Below, in pieces: positions 24,872 to 32,536 of a DNA stretch of 64,000 nt (positions within the stretch are counted from its first letter, which is position 1; each line of letters starts with the position of its first letter). The notes beneath the pieces were generated by a model. That model had not been told where the DNA came from. It saw nothing but the letters and a program-made list of their open reading frames with translations, and did no database searches. The position numbers were made by a program, and so were the translations under genes. This DNA is from Neorhizobium petrolearium (GTDB lineage: Bacteria > Pseudomonadota > Alphaproteobacteria > Rhizobiales > Rhizobiaceae): positions 1 to 64,000 of the forward strand of contig NZ_JAGGJW010000020.1 in assembly GCF_017873175.1 (NCBI RefSeq), in the 5' to 3' direction.

Positions 24872-25287
24872 GTGTTCAGTCTCCTGACGATCTCTCCCGG
24901 TGTAACTACGGTCATGCCCAGCCCGAGCGCCGGGCGGAAATCCTTGACGTTATGCGTCACGATGGCCTCGGCCTGTCCGTTCAAGGCTGCTTCCAGCACC
25001 ATTTCATCGGCGACATCGGAGAGCATCGGCCGCGTCCGAAACGAAATATCGACCCCCTCGGCAATGGCGGCAAGCGCACTCATCACCAAGGCAAAGTCCT
25101 CAAGACTCTGGCCAATCGCCTGCCGGGTTTCCGGTCGGCTCAACACCGCCTCGTATTCCAGGAACAGCGCCGGCGAACAAAGCGGCGTCACCATGCCCCG
25201 ATCGGCAAAACGCAGAAGCAAATTGCTTGCGCCATTGCGGCTGCGGAACGCCGCCACGATTACATTGGTGTCCAGAGCCAGCCTCAT
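24868..25287 (-). CDS. PIN domain RNase toxin (VapC-like, toxin-first pair)
   Basis: A 139-residue protein. MRLALDTNVIVAAF gives the first catalytic Asp, EYEAVL the Glu, and ADEMVLEAAL followed by IVTHNVKDF the remaining acidic residues of a PIN nuclease. Members of this COG1569-like group form toxin-antitoxin pairs and cut RNA. A longer frame extends upstream to 25644, but ATG 25287 matches the family start. It is the first gene of the pair. Confidence 0.85.
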   Translation of the reverse strand: MRLALDTNVIVAAFRSRNGASNLLLRFADRGMVTPLCSPALFLEYEAVLSRPETRQAIGQSLEDFALVMSALAAIAEGVDISFRTRPMLSDVADEMVLEAALNGQAEAIVTHNVKDFRPALGLGMTVVTPGEIVRRLNT

Positions 25288-25302
25288 GGCAGACAGTCTA
25301 TA

Positions 25303-25320
25303 GACATCCCATAAGATGTC
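25303..25320. promoter_or_regulatory. Palindromic operator candidate of the PIN/RHH pair
   Basis: GACATC-CCATAA-GATGTC is a perfect 6-bp inverted repeat with a 6-bp spacer, 16 bases before the PIN start codon. Position and symmetry fit autoregulation by the ribbon-helix-helix partner. Binding is inferred. Confidence 0.6.
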
Positions 25321-25342
25321 AATATTTGTACGATGACTCTCC

Positions 25343-25430
25343 TCATCCATCGTCATCCTCTGCGCTGTCTTCGCTTCTGGTCTGATTATCGTTGGCGGCA
25401 ATCCGGGCTGCAAATCCTCCCCCCGACCGG
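25343..25430 (-). pseudogene. Remnant of a small AANDN-motif ORF
   Basis: The minus strand reads GGGFAARIAANDNQTRSED and then acidic residues to a TGA at 25343-25345. The AANDN core also occurs in the better preserved ORF at 63109-63378 ([16 protein letters not shown]), which likewise precedes a PIN-type TA pair on the same strand. Only the C-terminal part is readable here. Confidence 0.35.
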
Positions 25431-25595
25431 CGAGGATGGCGTACCGATTGGATAACATTCGATGGCCGCACCGCTCGCGTAGACACGATCGGAGACCCAG
25501 CGACGCGGCAGCCGCGAGATACGGCAACGGCGAAGATCGAGATCGAGGTGCTTGTCGCGCCGGCACGACGCAGAGCTTTTTGAATTCGCCCCTCA

Positions 25596-25725
25596 TGACC
25601 TTGCCCCGTTGAAATAATCCATTTTGAAGTAAGCTCTGGCCCAACCCATCCTAGAAGATCCCGCCTCCTCCAAAAAATCAGGAGGTCAGCAAAATGTCAC
25701 AGGCGACAGCAGTTGCGGGCTAAGA
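25596..25725. repeat. 130-bp direct repeat, copy 2 (IS3/IS407-like left end)
   Basis: Identical to 20570-20699 and in the same orientation, beginning TGACCTTGCCCCGTTGAAAT and ending GTTGCGGGCTAAGA. No IS3 transposase follows; within about 30 bases comes the 3' end of a nucleotidyltransferase gene. It is therefore a solitary fragment or a small non-autonomous unit. The two copies bracket the hipBA-1 and PIN/RHH genes. Confidence 0.8.
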
Positions 25726-25752
25726 CCGGCAACTCCAGAGCGGCACCAGCGC

Positions 25753-26853
25753 CTAGACGGACAATTCATAGGCCGCCGGGTCGACACCAGCCTTCTTTAC
25801 CACCTGGCCGAGCGTCGTTCTCACGGTGACGGAGCTAGCGGCGTCGAAAGCCTCCAGGCCAAGACGAATGGCCTCGCGCCAAGCAGGCCCTCGCTCCCAA
25901 GCCTCCATATAGGCGTCCGCCAGATCCGCCGTCCGTCGTTGCTCGATCATCGCCCCCATCAGCATGGCTGCCTGCCTGACATCCTTATCGCTCTTGGCCG
26001 CGCTATCGCGATTATCAAGACGACGGCGCGTGCTCACGATGAGTTTGTGCATGGCATATCGCTCCGGCGCAGGCACGAGAACCGGCACCCCGGCACCGTG
26101 CAGAAGCACCGCCCGCACCGGCTCATAGATAAGGAAGTCGAGAAATCGCAAGGGCTGCGCCGCTGCCCCACCCAGGGCGGGCATGGGGGCCGGACGCCCA
26201 TCGTAATCAGCAGAGCCAGTGTTCGGAGTCAAGAATTCAACCTTGTAGCCCGACCGGGTCGCAAACTGAGTCGAAACACGGCCATCCACCTGATGGGGAA
26301 TTTCACGGAATGTGGGGTCGACCTCGCGCAGCACCTGCAGCACGGGGGGGATGGCATCCTCGACGGCGACAGAGATCGAGTGGAATTGAGCGAAATCCGC
26401 ATCACTCGTCTGCATAATGACGTCGGACAGGCGAACGCCCAGAAGCGCCGAGTAGCACTGAAAGGCGACCGTTCCGACGAGAACGCCACGCAAGCGGAAG
26501 AAGCCCGCCTCGGCGAGCGCCTGAACGATGTCGCCGACCAGAGGATCGGGTCGCGGCAGATAGGCTTCGCGCGTAAGGGTCGAGACCAGTTTGCGTCTGG
26601 CGCGATAGTCCGCTTTCAGATCCTTGAAGTGCGCGACGCGCGCGGTGATTTCAGGATCATCAACAGGGCCAACATAACGTCTCTGCTTTGCGCCATCCGG
26701 CTGGGAAAGGTCGAAATACCAGTAACGCCTCCCCCGGCTTTGCATGCTGACGAACCTGCCTTGGAGAGAGTATTCGGACGTGAATTCGGCATCGAGCGCG
26801 CGTTGGGCGAGTTCGGAATAGAGGACGCGATAGCTGTGATCGATGACCTTCAT
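25753..26853 (-). CDS. GSU2403-type nucleotidyltransferase-fold protein
   Basis: A 366-residue protein resembling the NTP_transf_8 (GSU2403) family. The N-terminal part carries YWYFDLSQPDGAKQRRYVGP; the central fold has FRLRGVLVGTVAFQCYSALL then TSDADFAQF with the likely metal-binding acidic pair, and FLTPN; later come PERYAMHKLIVSTRR and a helical tail. Members are common on plasmids and islands and are related to abortive-infection nucleotidyltransferases, but their reaction is not established. No strong ribosome site precedes the ATG. Two inverted repeats lie directly upstream. Confidence 0.75.
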   Translation of the reverse strand: MKVIDHSYRVLYSELAQRALDAEFTSEYSLQGRFVSMQSRGRRYWYFDLSQPDGAKQRRYVGPVDDPEITARVAHFKDLKADYRARRKLVSTLTREAYLPRPDPLVGDIVQALAEAGFFRLRGVLVGTVAFQCYSALLGVRLSDVIMQTSDADFAQFHSISVAVEDAIPPVLQVLREVDPTFREIPHQVDGRVSTQFATRSGYKVEFLTPNTGSADYDGRPAPMPALGGAAAQPLRFLDFLIYEPVRAVLLHGAGVPVLVPAPERYAMHKLIVSTRRRLDNRDSAAKSDKDVRQAAMLMGAMIEQRRTADLADAYMEAWERGPAWREAIRLGLEAFDAASSVTVRTTLGQVVKKAGVDPAAYELSV

Positions 26854-26857
26854 CGGC

Positions 26858-26935
26858 GTTATGACCTATTCTTTGAAAATGGTCATAACATAGTCGGATC
26901 AGGATTTCCATTACCATATTCGCAAGAATGGTAAT
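26858..26935. promoter_or_regulatory. Two inverted repeats upstream of the nucleotidyltransferase gene
   Basis: GTTATGACC (26858-26866) pairs with GGTCATAAC (26881-26889), and ATTACCAT (26910-26917) pairs with ATGGTAAT (26928-26935). Both are perfect and lie within 85 bases upstream of the start codon, in an AT-rich patch that probably holds the promoter. They look like binding sites for one or two dimeric regulators, possibly the gene product itself. No regulator gene is adjacent. Confidence 0.55.
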
Positions 26936-27453
26936 AACACATTTTCTTCACCGGTTCCGGCGGGGAGCTGCTGAACTCTCAAGAAAAGAAAGTTCATGTC
27001 TAGCGACGCCGCTCACTGCGAACAGGCAGTGCGCCTTGCCGTCATCTGCCGCGCCCCCCGCGCCCCCTCAGAGCTTTGCTCCAACCCTCAGTCTCAGGCT
27101 CAACTATCCGGAGGCACCAGAGGGCAGACAACAACAACCATCTAAGAGCTAACCCACATCACTCGGCCCCCGGCCAATCATGACAGCCATATGGCCTCTG
27201 CCATCCCTATACCGAACGCGCCTCCCTATAATGCTCGATAACCTTGACGGAACCGAAGGTCTACAAGACGACTTATTGATGGGTGCCGATGCGATCGCAC
27301 AAATCCCTAGCCCTTGGCGGCCTCCTGGGATTTATGGAGCAGAAAATAGCTGGAAGATAAACTAGGCGTCCACTGGCTATACATCCGCAGATCCTGCCGC
27401 CATGTTTCACGTTCGGAATCTCTACAACAGACTGATTTTGCGAAGCATTGCCG
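26936..27453. other. Stretch without a supportable gene
   Basis: Only short frames with poor coding character are present. Around 27270-27300 the + strand reads DDLLMGADAIAQ, which recalls the start of small excisionase-like DNA-binding proteins, but the similarity breaks off after a dozen residues. It may be a decayed gene. Confidence 0.35.
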
Positions 27454-27714
27454 ATGCCTGCTGATGATGAAGTGCTGCAGGCATACATCCGGCGGCGAAA
27501 CCAGAAGTGCGAAGAGCTCACGGTCGAACGAATTGACCATGCGCTTCCTAAGCTTCTCGATTTGAGAGAAAAGCTACCAAATGGCGATCGCCTATGGCCT
27601 TGGTTTGAGAGCTTGGAAGCAGCACGAAACAGAATGGCCACCAACATGGATCGTCTAGCAAATGCGCGCCGGCGCCTCAGAGAGAGACAGGAAGGCTCAA
27701 GAAGCGCAGGTTGA
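27454..27714 (+). CDS. Hypothetical small charged helical protein
   Basis: An 86-residue protein (DEVLQAYIRRRNQKCEELTV, KLLDLREKLPNGD, then a basic tail DRLANARRRLRERQ). Predicted to be mostly helical and rich in Arg and Glu; no family recognised. The start at ATG 27454 has no strong ribosome site. It lies 57 bases before the brnT gene and on the same strand, so it may be read with it. Coding status is plausible but not certain. Confidence 0.4.
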   Translation: MPADDEVLQAYIRRRNQKCEELTVERIDHALPKLLDLREKLPNGDRLWPWFESLEAARNRMATNMDRLANARRRLRERQEGSRSAG

Positions 27715-27771
27715 TTTTTTTGTCGTACATTTATTCTTGTTCCCCATATTTAACGTGATACATATATTTCG

Positions 27772-28017
27772 ATGAAAATCACCTTCGATCCCCCGAAGCG
27801 CGAAACGACCCTGAAAGATCGCAAACTTGATATGGCGGACTTGACCGTCGAATTTTTCGAGGCGGCGACGATCTTCGAGACGAAGCAAGGCCGGCTGAAG
27901 GCGGTAGGTCTATTCGGAGATGACGTGATCACGGTGATTTTCAAGCTGCTCGGCACGGAGGCGATTTCCGTCATCTCCATGCGTCGGGCATCCCGCAAGG
28001 AAAGGAGTGCGATATGA
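27772..28017 (+). CDS. brnT: BrnT family toxin
   Basis: An 81-residue RelE-fold protein. The family pattern ITFDPPKRETTLKDRKLDMA, then TVEFFEAATIFE, VGLFGDDVITVIFK and the C-terminal ISMRRASRKE (with the basic catalytic cluster) is clear. BrnT is an RNase toxin that slows translation under stress. It overlaps brnA by ATGA, toxin first, as in Brucella brnTA. The AT-rich stretch just upstream (27716-27770) is the likely autoregulated promoter. Confidence 0.9.
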   Translation: MKITFDPPKRETTLKDRKLDMADLTVEFFEAATIFETKQGRLKAVGLFGDDVITVIFKLLGTEAISVISMRRASRKERSAI

Positions 28018-28304
28018 GCAAATTGCCCAAGCACCTGAAGACGATCAGCGATGAGGAAGAGGCGGAAATTCAGCGCCAGATCACCACCGATCTCGATGAT
28101 GAAGACCTGAGCGACAAGGCCGCAAAGCGTCCGATGACGTTCGCCCAGGCGATCCAGCGCCAGCGCGGCCGACCGCCTGTCGAGACGCCGCGCCGACAGA
28201 TTTCTATCCGGCTCGATCCCGATGTAATCGACTACTACAAAGGGACTGGCAAGGGGTGGCAAGGGCGCCTGAACGACGTCCTCCGGAAAGCTGCAGGATT
28301 ATGA
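28014..28304 (+). CDS. brnA: BrnA family antitoxin
   Basis: A 96-residue protein with an acidic N-terminal half (DEEEAEIQRQITTDLDDEDL) and a C-terminal ribbon-helix-helix (RRQISIRLDPDVIDYYKGTG, then GWQGRLNDVLRKA). It binds BrnT and represses the operon through its C-terminal domain. Start overlaps the brnT stop by four bases. Both genes look complete. Confidence 0.9.
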   Translation: MSKLPKHLKTISDEEEAEIQRQITTDLDDEDLSDKAAKRPMTFAQAIQRQRGRPPVETPRRQISIRLDPDVIDYYKGTGKGWQGRLNDVLRKAAGL

Positions 28305-28696
28305 GAGGTAAGGCGATTAACAATTTTCTGGGGCGCAGGGGCAAATATGACTTGGAAAGGCGACAGTGACCACCGCTGGCGAAGATGACCTCCTCCATGT
28401 AGTGGAACAGATTGAGGGTTGCTTTCAAAATTCGTCGAGTCTCGGTCACTCGGTCGGCACCCTGAGACGCGTGACCAGGCAGAGTTTAAGCGCCCTGTCA
28501 TCGAAGCGAAAACGATCATCGATACAGAGCTGGGCTCCGCCAACTCCTTTTCACTCAATTTGGCAACTGTAAATATCCATTCAGGCGGCATGGCGAGAGG
28601 CCCCCTATGCTGGGGTGCAGGAAGCTGCAGTTATCGTGCGCGGGGCGATAAACGGCATTCGTCGGAAGGTGGCAAACTCATATGCGGCGCCTCAGC
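28305..28696. other. Stretch without a supportable gene
   Basis: No frame with recognisable features on either strand. It separates brnTA from the convergent esterase gene. No terminator with a T-tract was seen. Confidence 0.4.
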
Positions 28697-30232
28697 TCAT
28701 CGGCGGCATTCGAAGCTCGCTGCATTGTTCGCGTCGCCCTCGCCTTTGTAATGCGCATATGAAGGATATGGGCAAAGCGGCCTTGTTCGATCGGCAGGTG
28801 CGGCTCCTCCTGCGTCCACGCTTTGTGGAGTCTTTCCATTTTCCACCCAATCCACGAGTTTCGTCAGCATGTCGAACTTTTCGAGCCCGCCTGGACCTCC
28901 CCGGCAATGCGACATGCCTGGAACCAGATAGAGCCTTGCCCAATCATCGGCAGGTATGTTGGTCTTCGTTGCCTTTTTCATTCGACTGAAGAAGTCGATG
29001 GTGTCATTCGCGGAAAACCATGGATCGCTCATCCCATGGAAGAAGATGATTTTGCTCCCCTTTGAAGCAAAGGAACTGAGATCGGTCCATTGGTCTACAT
29101 TGATCAGCCGTTGCTGCGGATCGTCGACATCCACCTTCTCAATAGCGTCGTCGACATCAAATGTGATGGCATGATTGGCGAATTGGCGGTTGCGCTTGTC
29201 GTCGAAGCGCATGAGGCCGGGAATGGCGTCAGTCGTGCTCATAATCCCGCTATCGTAGGGAAATGCGGGATAGGCCGTTCGCCCTGACGCGTCGAGGGTG
29301 GGAGAAAAGATCTCGGCAACGACCTTCGCCTGTTCGGGTCTCAGGCAATCCTTTGATGTACCGCTTGCGCATATCAGGCTCGAAGGATCGAATTTGCAGG
29401 CAGAGGCATTTGCGATCATGCCGTCTTCGATCCCATCCAGCTTATCGCAGGCATTCAAAATTCCGCTCAGAACGAGTTTCCGATCAGCATCGCTGAAGGC
29501 GGCGGAACGATCAGGCACCCCGTCCGTTCCTACCGGCGAAATCCGGTTCATCGCCACATTCTTTTGGGCCAAGGACATATTCGAGCGTCCGGTGCGTATG
29601 GCAGGGGCCCCGGCAATGATACCGTCAAACAGCAAGGGGAAGCGCTGCGCGGAGGTCATCGCCTCTCTTCCGCCGGTTGAGCAGCCAGCAAAATAAGAAT
29701 GGTGCGCGCTTGTGCCGTAGTAATTTGAAACAATCGCCTTTCCCAGAGCGGCAACCTTTTCGACCGACCATCCGGCAAAGTTCAGCGTCGCAAGCTGGTC
29801 AGCCTTGAACGAGCCGTCCCACACCTCTCCTCGATGGCCGCTGTCATGCGAAATAACGGCAAAGCCCCGAGCAAGTGCGGTATTCGCCCCGGCAGCGACA
29901 TCCCCGATGGGCGGCTTCACCACACCGTTTAGTCCCCCTCCTCCTTGAACGAGGAACCGCCCTGACCAATCATCCGGCAAGGCGATCGAAAAACCGATAG
30001 CGTACGGTTTTCCGTCGGCTCCCGTTCGATGCTCAAAGGAGCCGTTCACCAAACAATAGGACGGTCCCTTGCCGCTGACGTATTCAGTGCCGGCAACCTT
30101 CATGTCAAACCCCGGCAACTCGAGGGCTCTTGCGGCTTTGCACGTCGCATCGGTTGATTGGTCAGATGCCCCGTATGCGAATTGCACCATCAATAAAAGC
30201 GCTGAAGCCGTTGCAGATAGCAGCGTTTTCAT
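28697..30232 (-). CDS. Tannase/feruloyl esterase family secreted esterase
   Basis: A 511-residue protein with a signal peptide (KTLLSATASALLLMVQFAYG). Landmarks of the tannase family are the nucleophile motif FAGCSTGGREAM, the Asp of FHGMSDPWFS and the His of PGMSHCRGG, plus paired cysteines around the active site. Such enzymes cleave ester bonds in plant galloyl or hydroxycinnamoyl esters, outside the cytoplasm. The start at 30232 has an excellent GGGAGGAGA ribosome site; the longer frame to 30274 lacks one. It is a lone gene, not in an operon, consistent with life on plant material. Confidence 0.88.
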   Translation of the reverse strand: MKTLLSATASALLLMVQFAYGASDQSTDATCKAARALELPGFDMKVAGTEYVSGKGPSYCLVNGSFEHRTGADGKPYAIGFSIALPDDWSGRFLVQGGGGLNGVVKPPIGDVAAGANTALARGFAVISHDSGHRGEVWDGSFKADQLATLNFAGWSVEKVAALGKAIVSNYYGTSAHHSYFAGCSTGGREAMTSAQRFPLLFDGIIAGAPAIRTGRSNMSLAQKNVAMNRISPVGTDGVPDRSAAFSDADRKLVLSGILNACDKLDGIEDGMIANASACKFDPSSLICASGTSKDCLRPEQAKVVAEIFSPTLDASGRTAYPAFPYDSGIMSTTDAIPGLMRFDDKRNRQFANHAITFDVDDAIEKVDVDDPQQRLINVDQWTDLSSFASKGSKIIFFHGMSDPWFSANDTIDFFSRMKKATKTNIPADDWARLYLVPGMSHCRGGPGGLEKFDMLTKLVDWVENGKTPQSVDAGGAAPADRTRPLCPYPSYAHYKGEGDANNAASFECRR

Positions 30233-30853
30233 GCCTATCTCCTCCCTTTTGCCTTCTCCACTCTCCCACAACAAATGGAACGAATCTCAGGCTTCCTGTC
30301 AATCGAGAACTGCAAGCTTGCGAGGACGTTGAATTCAGCGCCCAGGCCTGCCCTAGACAGTGCTGCGCCAGGGCGGCGTCGCCTTCACGGATTTTGCTGT
30401 GCGAAGTGATATTCGATGGCAACCGAAAAGCCCCGCTCGTTACCGACGCCATCGTTTTCCAGCCGAAATTATCGCCTAGGCCGTAGGCTCTCTTGTCGGC
30501 TTCGGCTGAACCTGCGCGACGTTGAGAACCTGCTTGCCGAGCGCGGCATCGCGTCTCGTTTCAGACCGTGTAGGAGTGGGCGGCGACCTGTCGATGACGT
30601 CGACAGGTCATTCCCGCATGTCGATCAGAAAGTACACATGCTTCCTCCATTGAGGGAAAGACAGACCCTGACGGAAGTGGATACAGTCCAAATGTGCCAG
30701 CAATGGCCGGAAGCCTTCGTCGAATCGACAGGACGTTGCTGCGTCCACGCTTAAGCGCGTGCCAGGTGAAGACGCGCCAGGAGAATTGTCGTTCGGGTTG
30801 ATGGGATTGGCGGTGTTTCACTGACGGTTTGAACGTTTGGCACGATGATCACG
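30233..30853. other. Gene-free stretch holding IS debris
   Basis: Apart from the IS6-like remnant at about 30450-30570 there is no supportable gene. It contains the promoter of the esterase on its left side and the 3' flank of hipA locus 2 on its right. Confidence 0.4.
30450..30570 (+). pseudogene. Remnant of an IS6 family transposase (N-terminal part)
   Basis: The + frame contains CRLRLNLRDVENLLAERGIA, closely resembling the conserved N-terminal helix-turn-helix segment of IS6/IS26-type transposases (LRF.LSYRDVEDLLAERGI). The homology ends within about 40 codons and no DDE domain follows. Confidence 0.55.
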
Positions 30854-32107
30854 TCAGCCGGCACAGGTACCGAGGATCGGTGTCATCAGCTTCACGTGCG
30901 CGTCGATCCGCTCAAGCACCTTTGCCGCAACGACCTCACGCTCTGGCAGCGACCACCAAAGCTGGTTTACGCGTTCAACTGTCTCGGTCACCGCTTTAAG
31001 CACGGCAGCTTCCGGCAGGCGTGCACGATTGGCGAAGACCTTCCATCGCTGCGCGTTCATCGTCCTGAACGAGCGCTCACCTGCAAGCGACAACGCCATG
31101 GCATCCGCCGGGATATAGGGCACAGTCGAGAGCACGTCATAAACGGGGGCGAGTGCCGGCTTGTCATCCGCGCCGCGATAGATCAGCGACCAGTTTTTGA
31201 GATGCATGTCGCCATTGCCGGTGATGGCGGCCAAAGCCAGCCGGCGGACGAATTCAAGCGCAGCCGCAGTAGAAACGGCAATCCCGATGGCAGCGGCGAT
31301 ATCGTGATAGGCCGCACCTTCATATTTGCGCGAAGGATAGATGCCAAATACCTGAGCGAAATCCTCGATATGGATCCGCTCGCCGCCAGCGCCGCGATCG
31401 AAGCGTTTGACGAGCAGGACTTTCCCGTCCGACAGCGTCTTGAATTCCTCCGGAATACCCTCGAATTCCGATTGCTCGACGAGCTCACGTTCCGGCACGC
31501 CCATGCCGATCGCCTCGGCCAAAGCGAGATTGGCATATTCGTTTTCCGAGACGCCCGGAAACGATGTCGACGGAAACTTGGCGATGTAAGACCCCTGCTC
31601 ATCCCCCAGTGGTATGGTCAGGCCGCCACCCTTGCCCGTGTTCTTGATGACAGATAGCTTCATCTGCACACCCGCGAGCGAAAATCGGGCTTTCGGTGTG
31701 GGAAGTGACAAATCGTCGATACGAGCAATCGACCCTTCGCCCGGTACGACGCGGACTGCACCCGGCAGATCCGACCCGAGCGCGATCAGCAGATCGAAGT
31801 CGTTTCCAGCGCGAACACTGCCTGCGTGGTGCTTCTCCATCGCCTCACGCAGCTTGTCCTCGGGAAGAAGATTGGCAAAAAAGGCCGGTAGAGCCTTGGC
31901 CACAGGCTTCGGATCTTTGCGCAGACCTCCGGTTGCCGCTCGGAAAGACAGGCTGAGCACAGGAAAGCCGCCCGTCGCGCGATAGCTATCCTCAAAGCTG
32001 AACGCATTGAAGTCGCCCGGCGTCCTGACGATCGTGCCCACTTTCAGATCGTTCAGCAGCACGTCAAGTGATGAGATAGATTTCGGATCAGGATACGTCT
32101 CAGGCAT
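30854..32107 (-). CDS. hipA: HipA family kinase toxin (locus 2)
   Basis: A 417-residue HipA-type kinase: FFANLLPEDKLREAM, LGSDLPGAVRVV, FSLAGVQMKLSV, the catalytic ITGNGDMHLKNWSL and metal-binding LAPVYDVLST. It shares the domain order with the 22.5-kb HipA but is clearly diverged from it, so this is a separately acquired locus rather than a recent duplicate. In-frame ATGs at 32119, 32113 and 32107 are all possible; all overlap the end of hipB, as expected for coupled translation. Confidence 0.88.
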   Translation of the reverse strand: MPETYPDPKSISSLDVLLNDLKVGTIVRTPGDFNAFSFEDSYRATGGFPVLSLSFRAATGGLRKDPKPVAKALPAFFANLLPEDKLREAMEKHHAGSVRAGNDFDLLIALGSDLPGAVRVVPGEGSIARIDDLSLPTPKARFSLAGVQMKLSVIKNTGKGGGLTIPLGDEQGSYIAKFPSTSFPGVSENEYANLALAEAIGMGVPERELVEQSEFEGIPEEFKTLSDGKVLLVKRFDRGAGGERIHIEDFAQVFGIYPSRKYEGAAYHDIAAAIGIAVSTAAALEFVRRLALAAITGNGDMHLKNWSLIYRGADDKPALAPVYDVLSTVPYIPADAMALSLAGERSFRTMNAQRWKVFANRARLPEAAVLKAVTETVERVNQLWWSLPEREVVAAKVLERIDAHVKLMTPILGTCAG

Positions 32108-32411
32108 CAGCATCACCATCGGGGCTGGTGGCAAAGGCGGGCAAGTCATCCTCGTCATCATGCGGCTGCAATAGGGCATCGACAGCCGGAACCATCGCCT
32201 GCGGGATAAGCATCAGTTCGAGACCAAGCGCGCGAGCAATGTTGATCAGGGTCGTCGCGCGGGCCGCAGCACTTCCGGTTTCGATCTCTCGATACCGAGG
32301 ACGCGATATGCCCGCCATGTCGGCAACCTGCTCTTGAGTGAGCCCCAAGCATTTGCGCGCCGTTTTCAACAGCCGACCGATTTCCTGCAGAGACTCTGAC
32401 TCAGGCCTCAT
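32100..32411 (-). CDS. hipB: HipB family antitoxin / autorepressor (locus 2)
   Basis: A 103-residue XRE-type protein with helix-turn-helix at about residues 12 to 60 (LLKTARKCLGLTQEQVADMA, then GISRPRYREIETGSAAARAT) and an acidic tail. A longer frame reaches 32537, but it runs through the operator repeats and lacks coding character; ATG 32411 (MRPESES) is preferred. It overlaps hipA. Confidence 0.85.
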   Translation of the reverse strand: MRPESESLQEIGRLLKTARKCLGLTQEQVADMAGISRPRYREIETGSAAARATTLINIARALGLELMLIPQAMVPAVDALLQPHDDEDDLPAFATSPDGDADA

Positions 32412-32413
32412 TT

Positions 32414-32536
32414 TGATCCTCAAACATATCATTACCTTCAAGATGACACGTCTAAATATCTTTCTTGATCCAAGCCAGTCAAGGAAAATGATACGTAAGA
32501 GGATCACCATGGAGAAAATGATCTGCTTGCGGATCA
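32414..32536. promoter_or_regulatory. Operator array of hipBA locus 2 (TGATC-type 18-bp elements)
   Basis: Three 18-bp inverted elements are visible: TGATCCTCAAACATATCA (32414-32431), TGATACGTAAGAGGATCA (32489-32506) and TGATCTGCTTGCGGATCA (32519-32536), with a further half-site TGATCC at 32466. The last two start 30 bases apart. The layout, a short arm, about 8 bases and the inverted arm, is like the HipB operators of E. coli (TATCC-N8-GGATA). The final site lies inside the 3' end of the adjoining transposase frame. HipB binding is inferred. Confidence 0.75.

Noticed and set aside
20570-25725. Composite transposon formed by the two 130-bp repeats
   Set aside because: Neither copy is linked to a transposase of its family and no target duplication was found, so only the repeats themselves are annotated.
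27236-27420. Excisionase-like start DDLLMGADAIAQ on the + strand
   Set aside because: Only about a dozen residues resemble the family and the frame then breaks. It is mentioned in the gene-free entry but is too weak for its own call.
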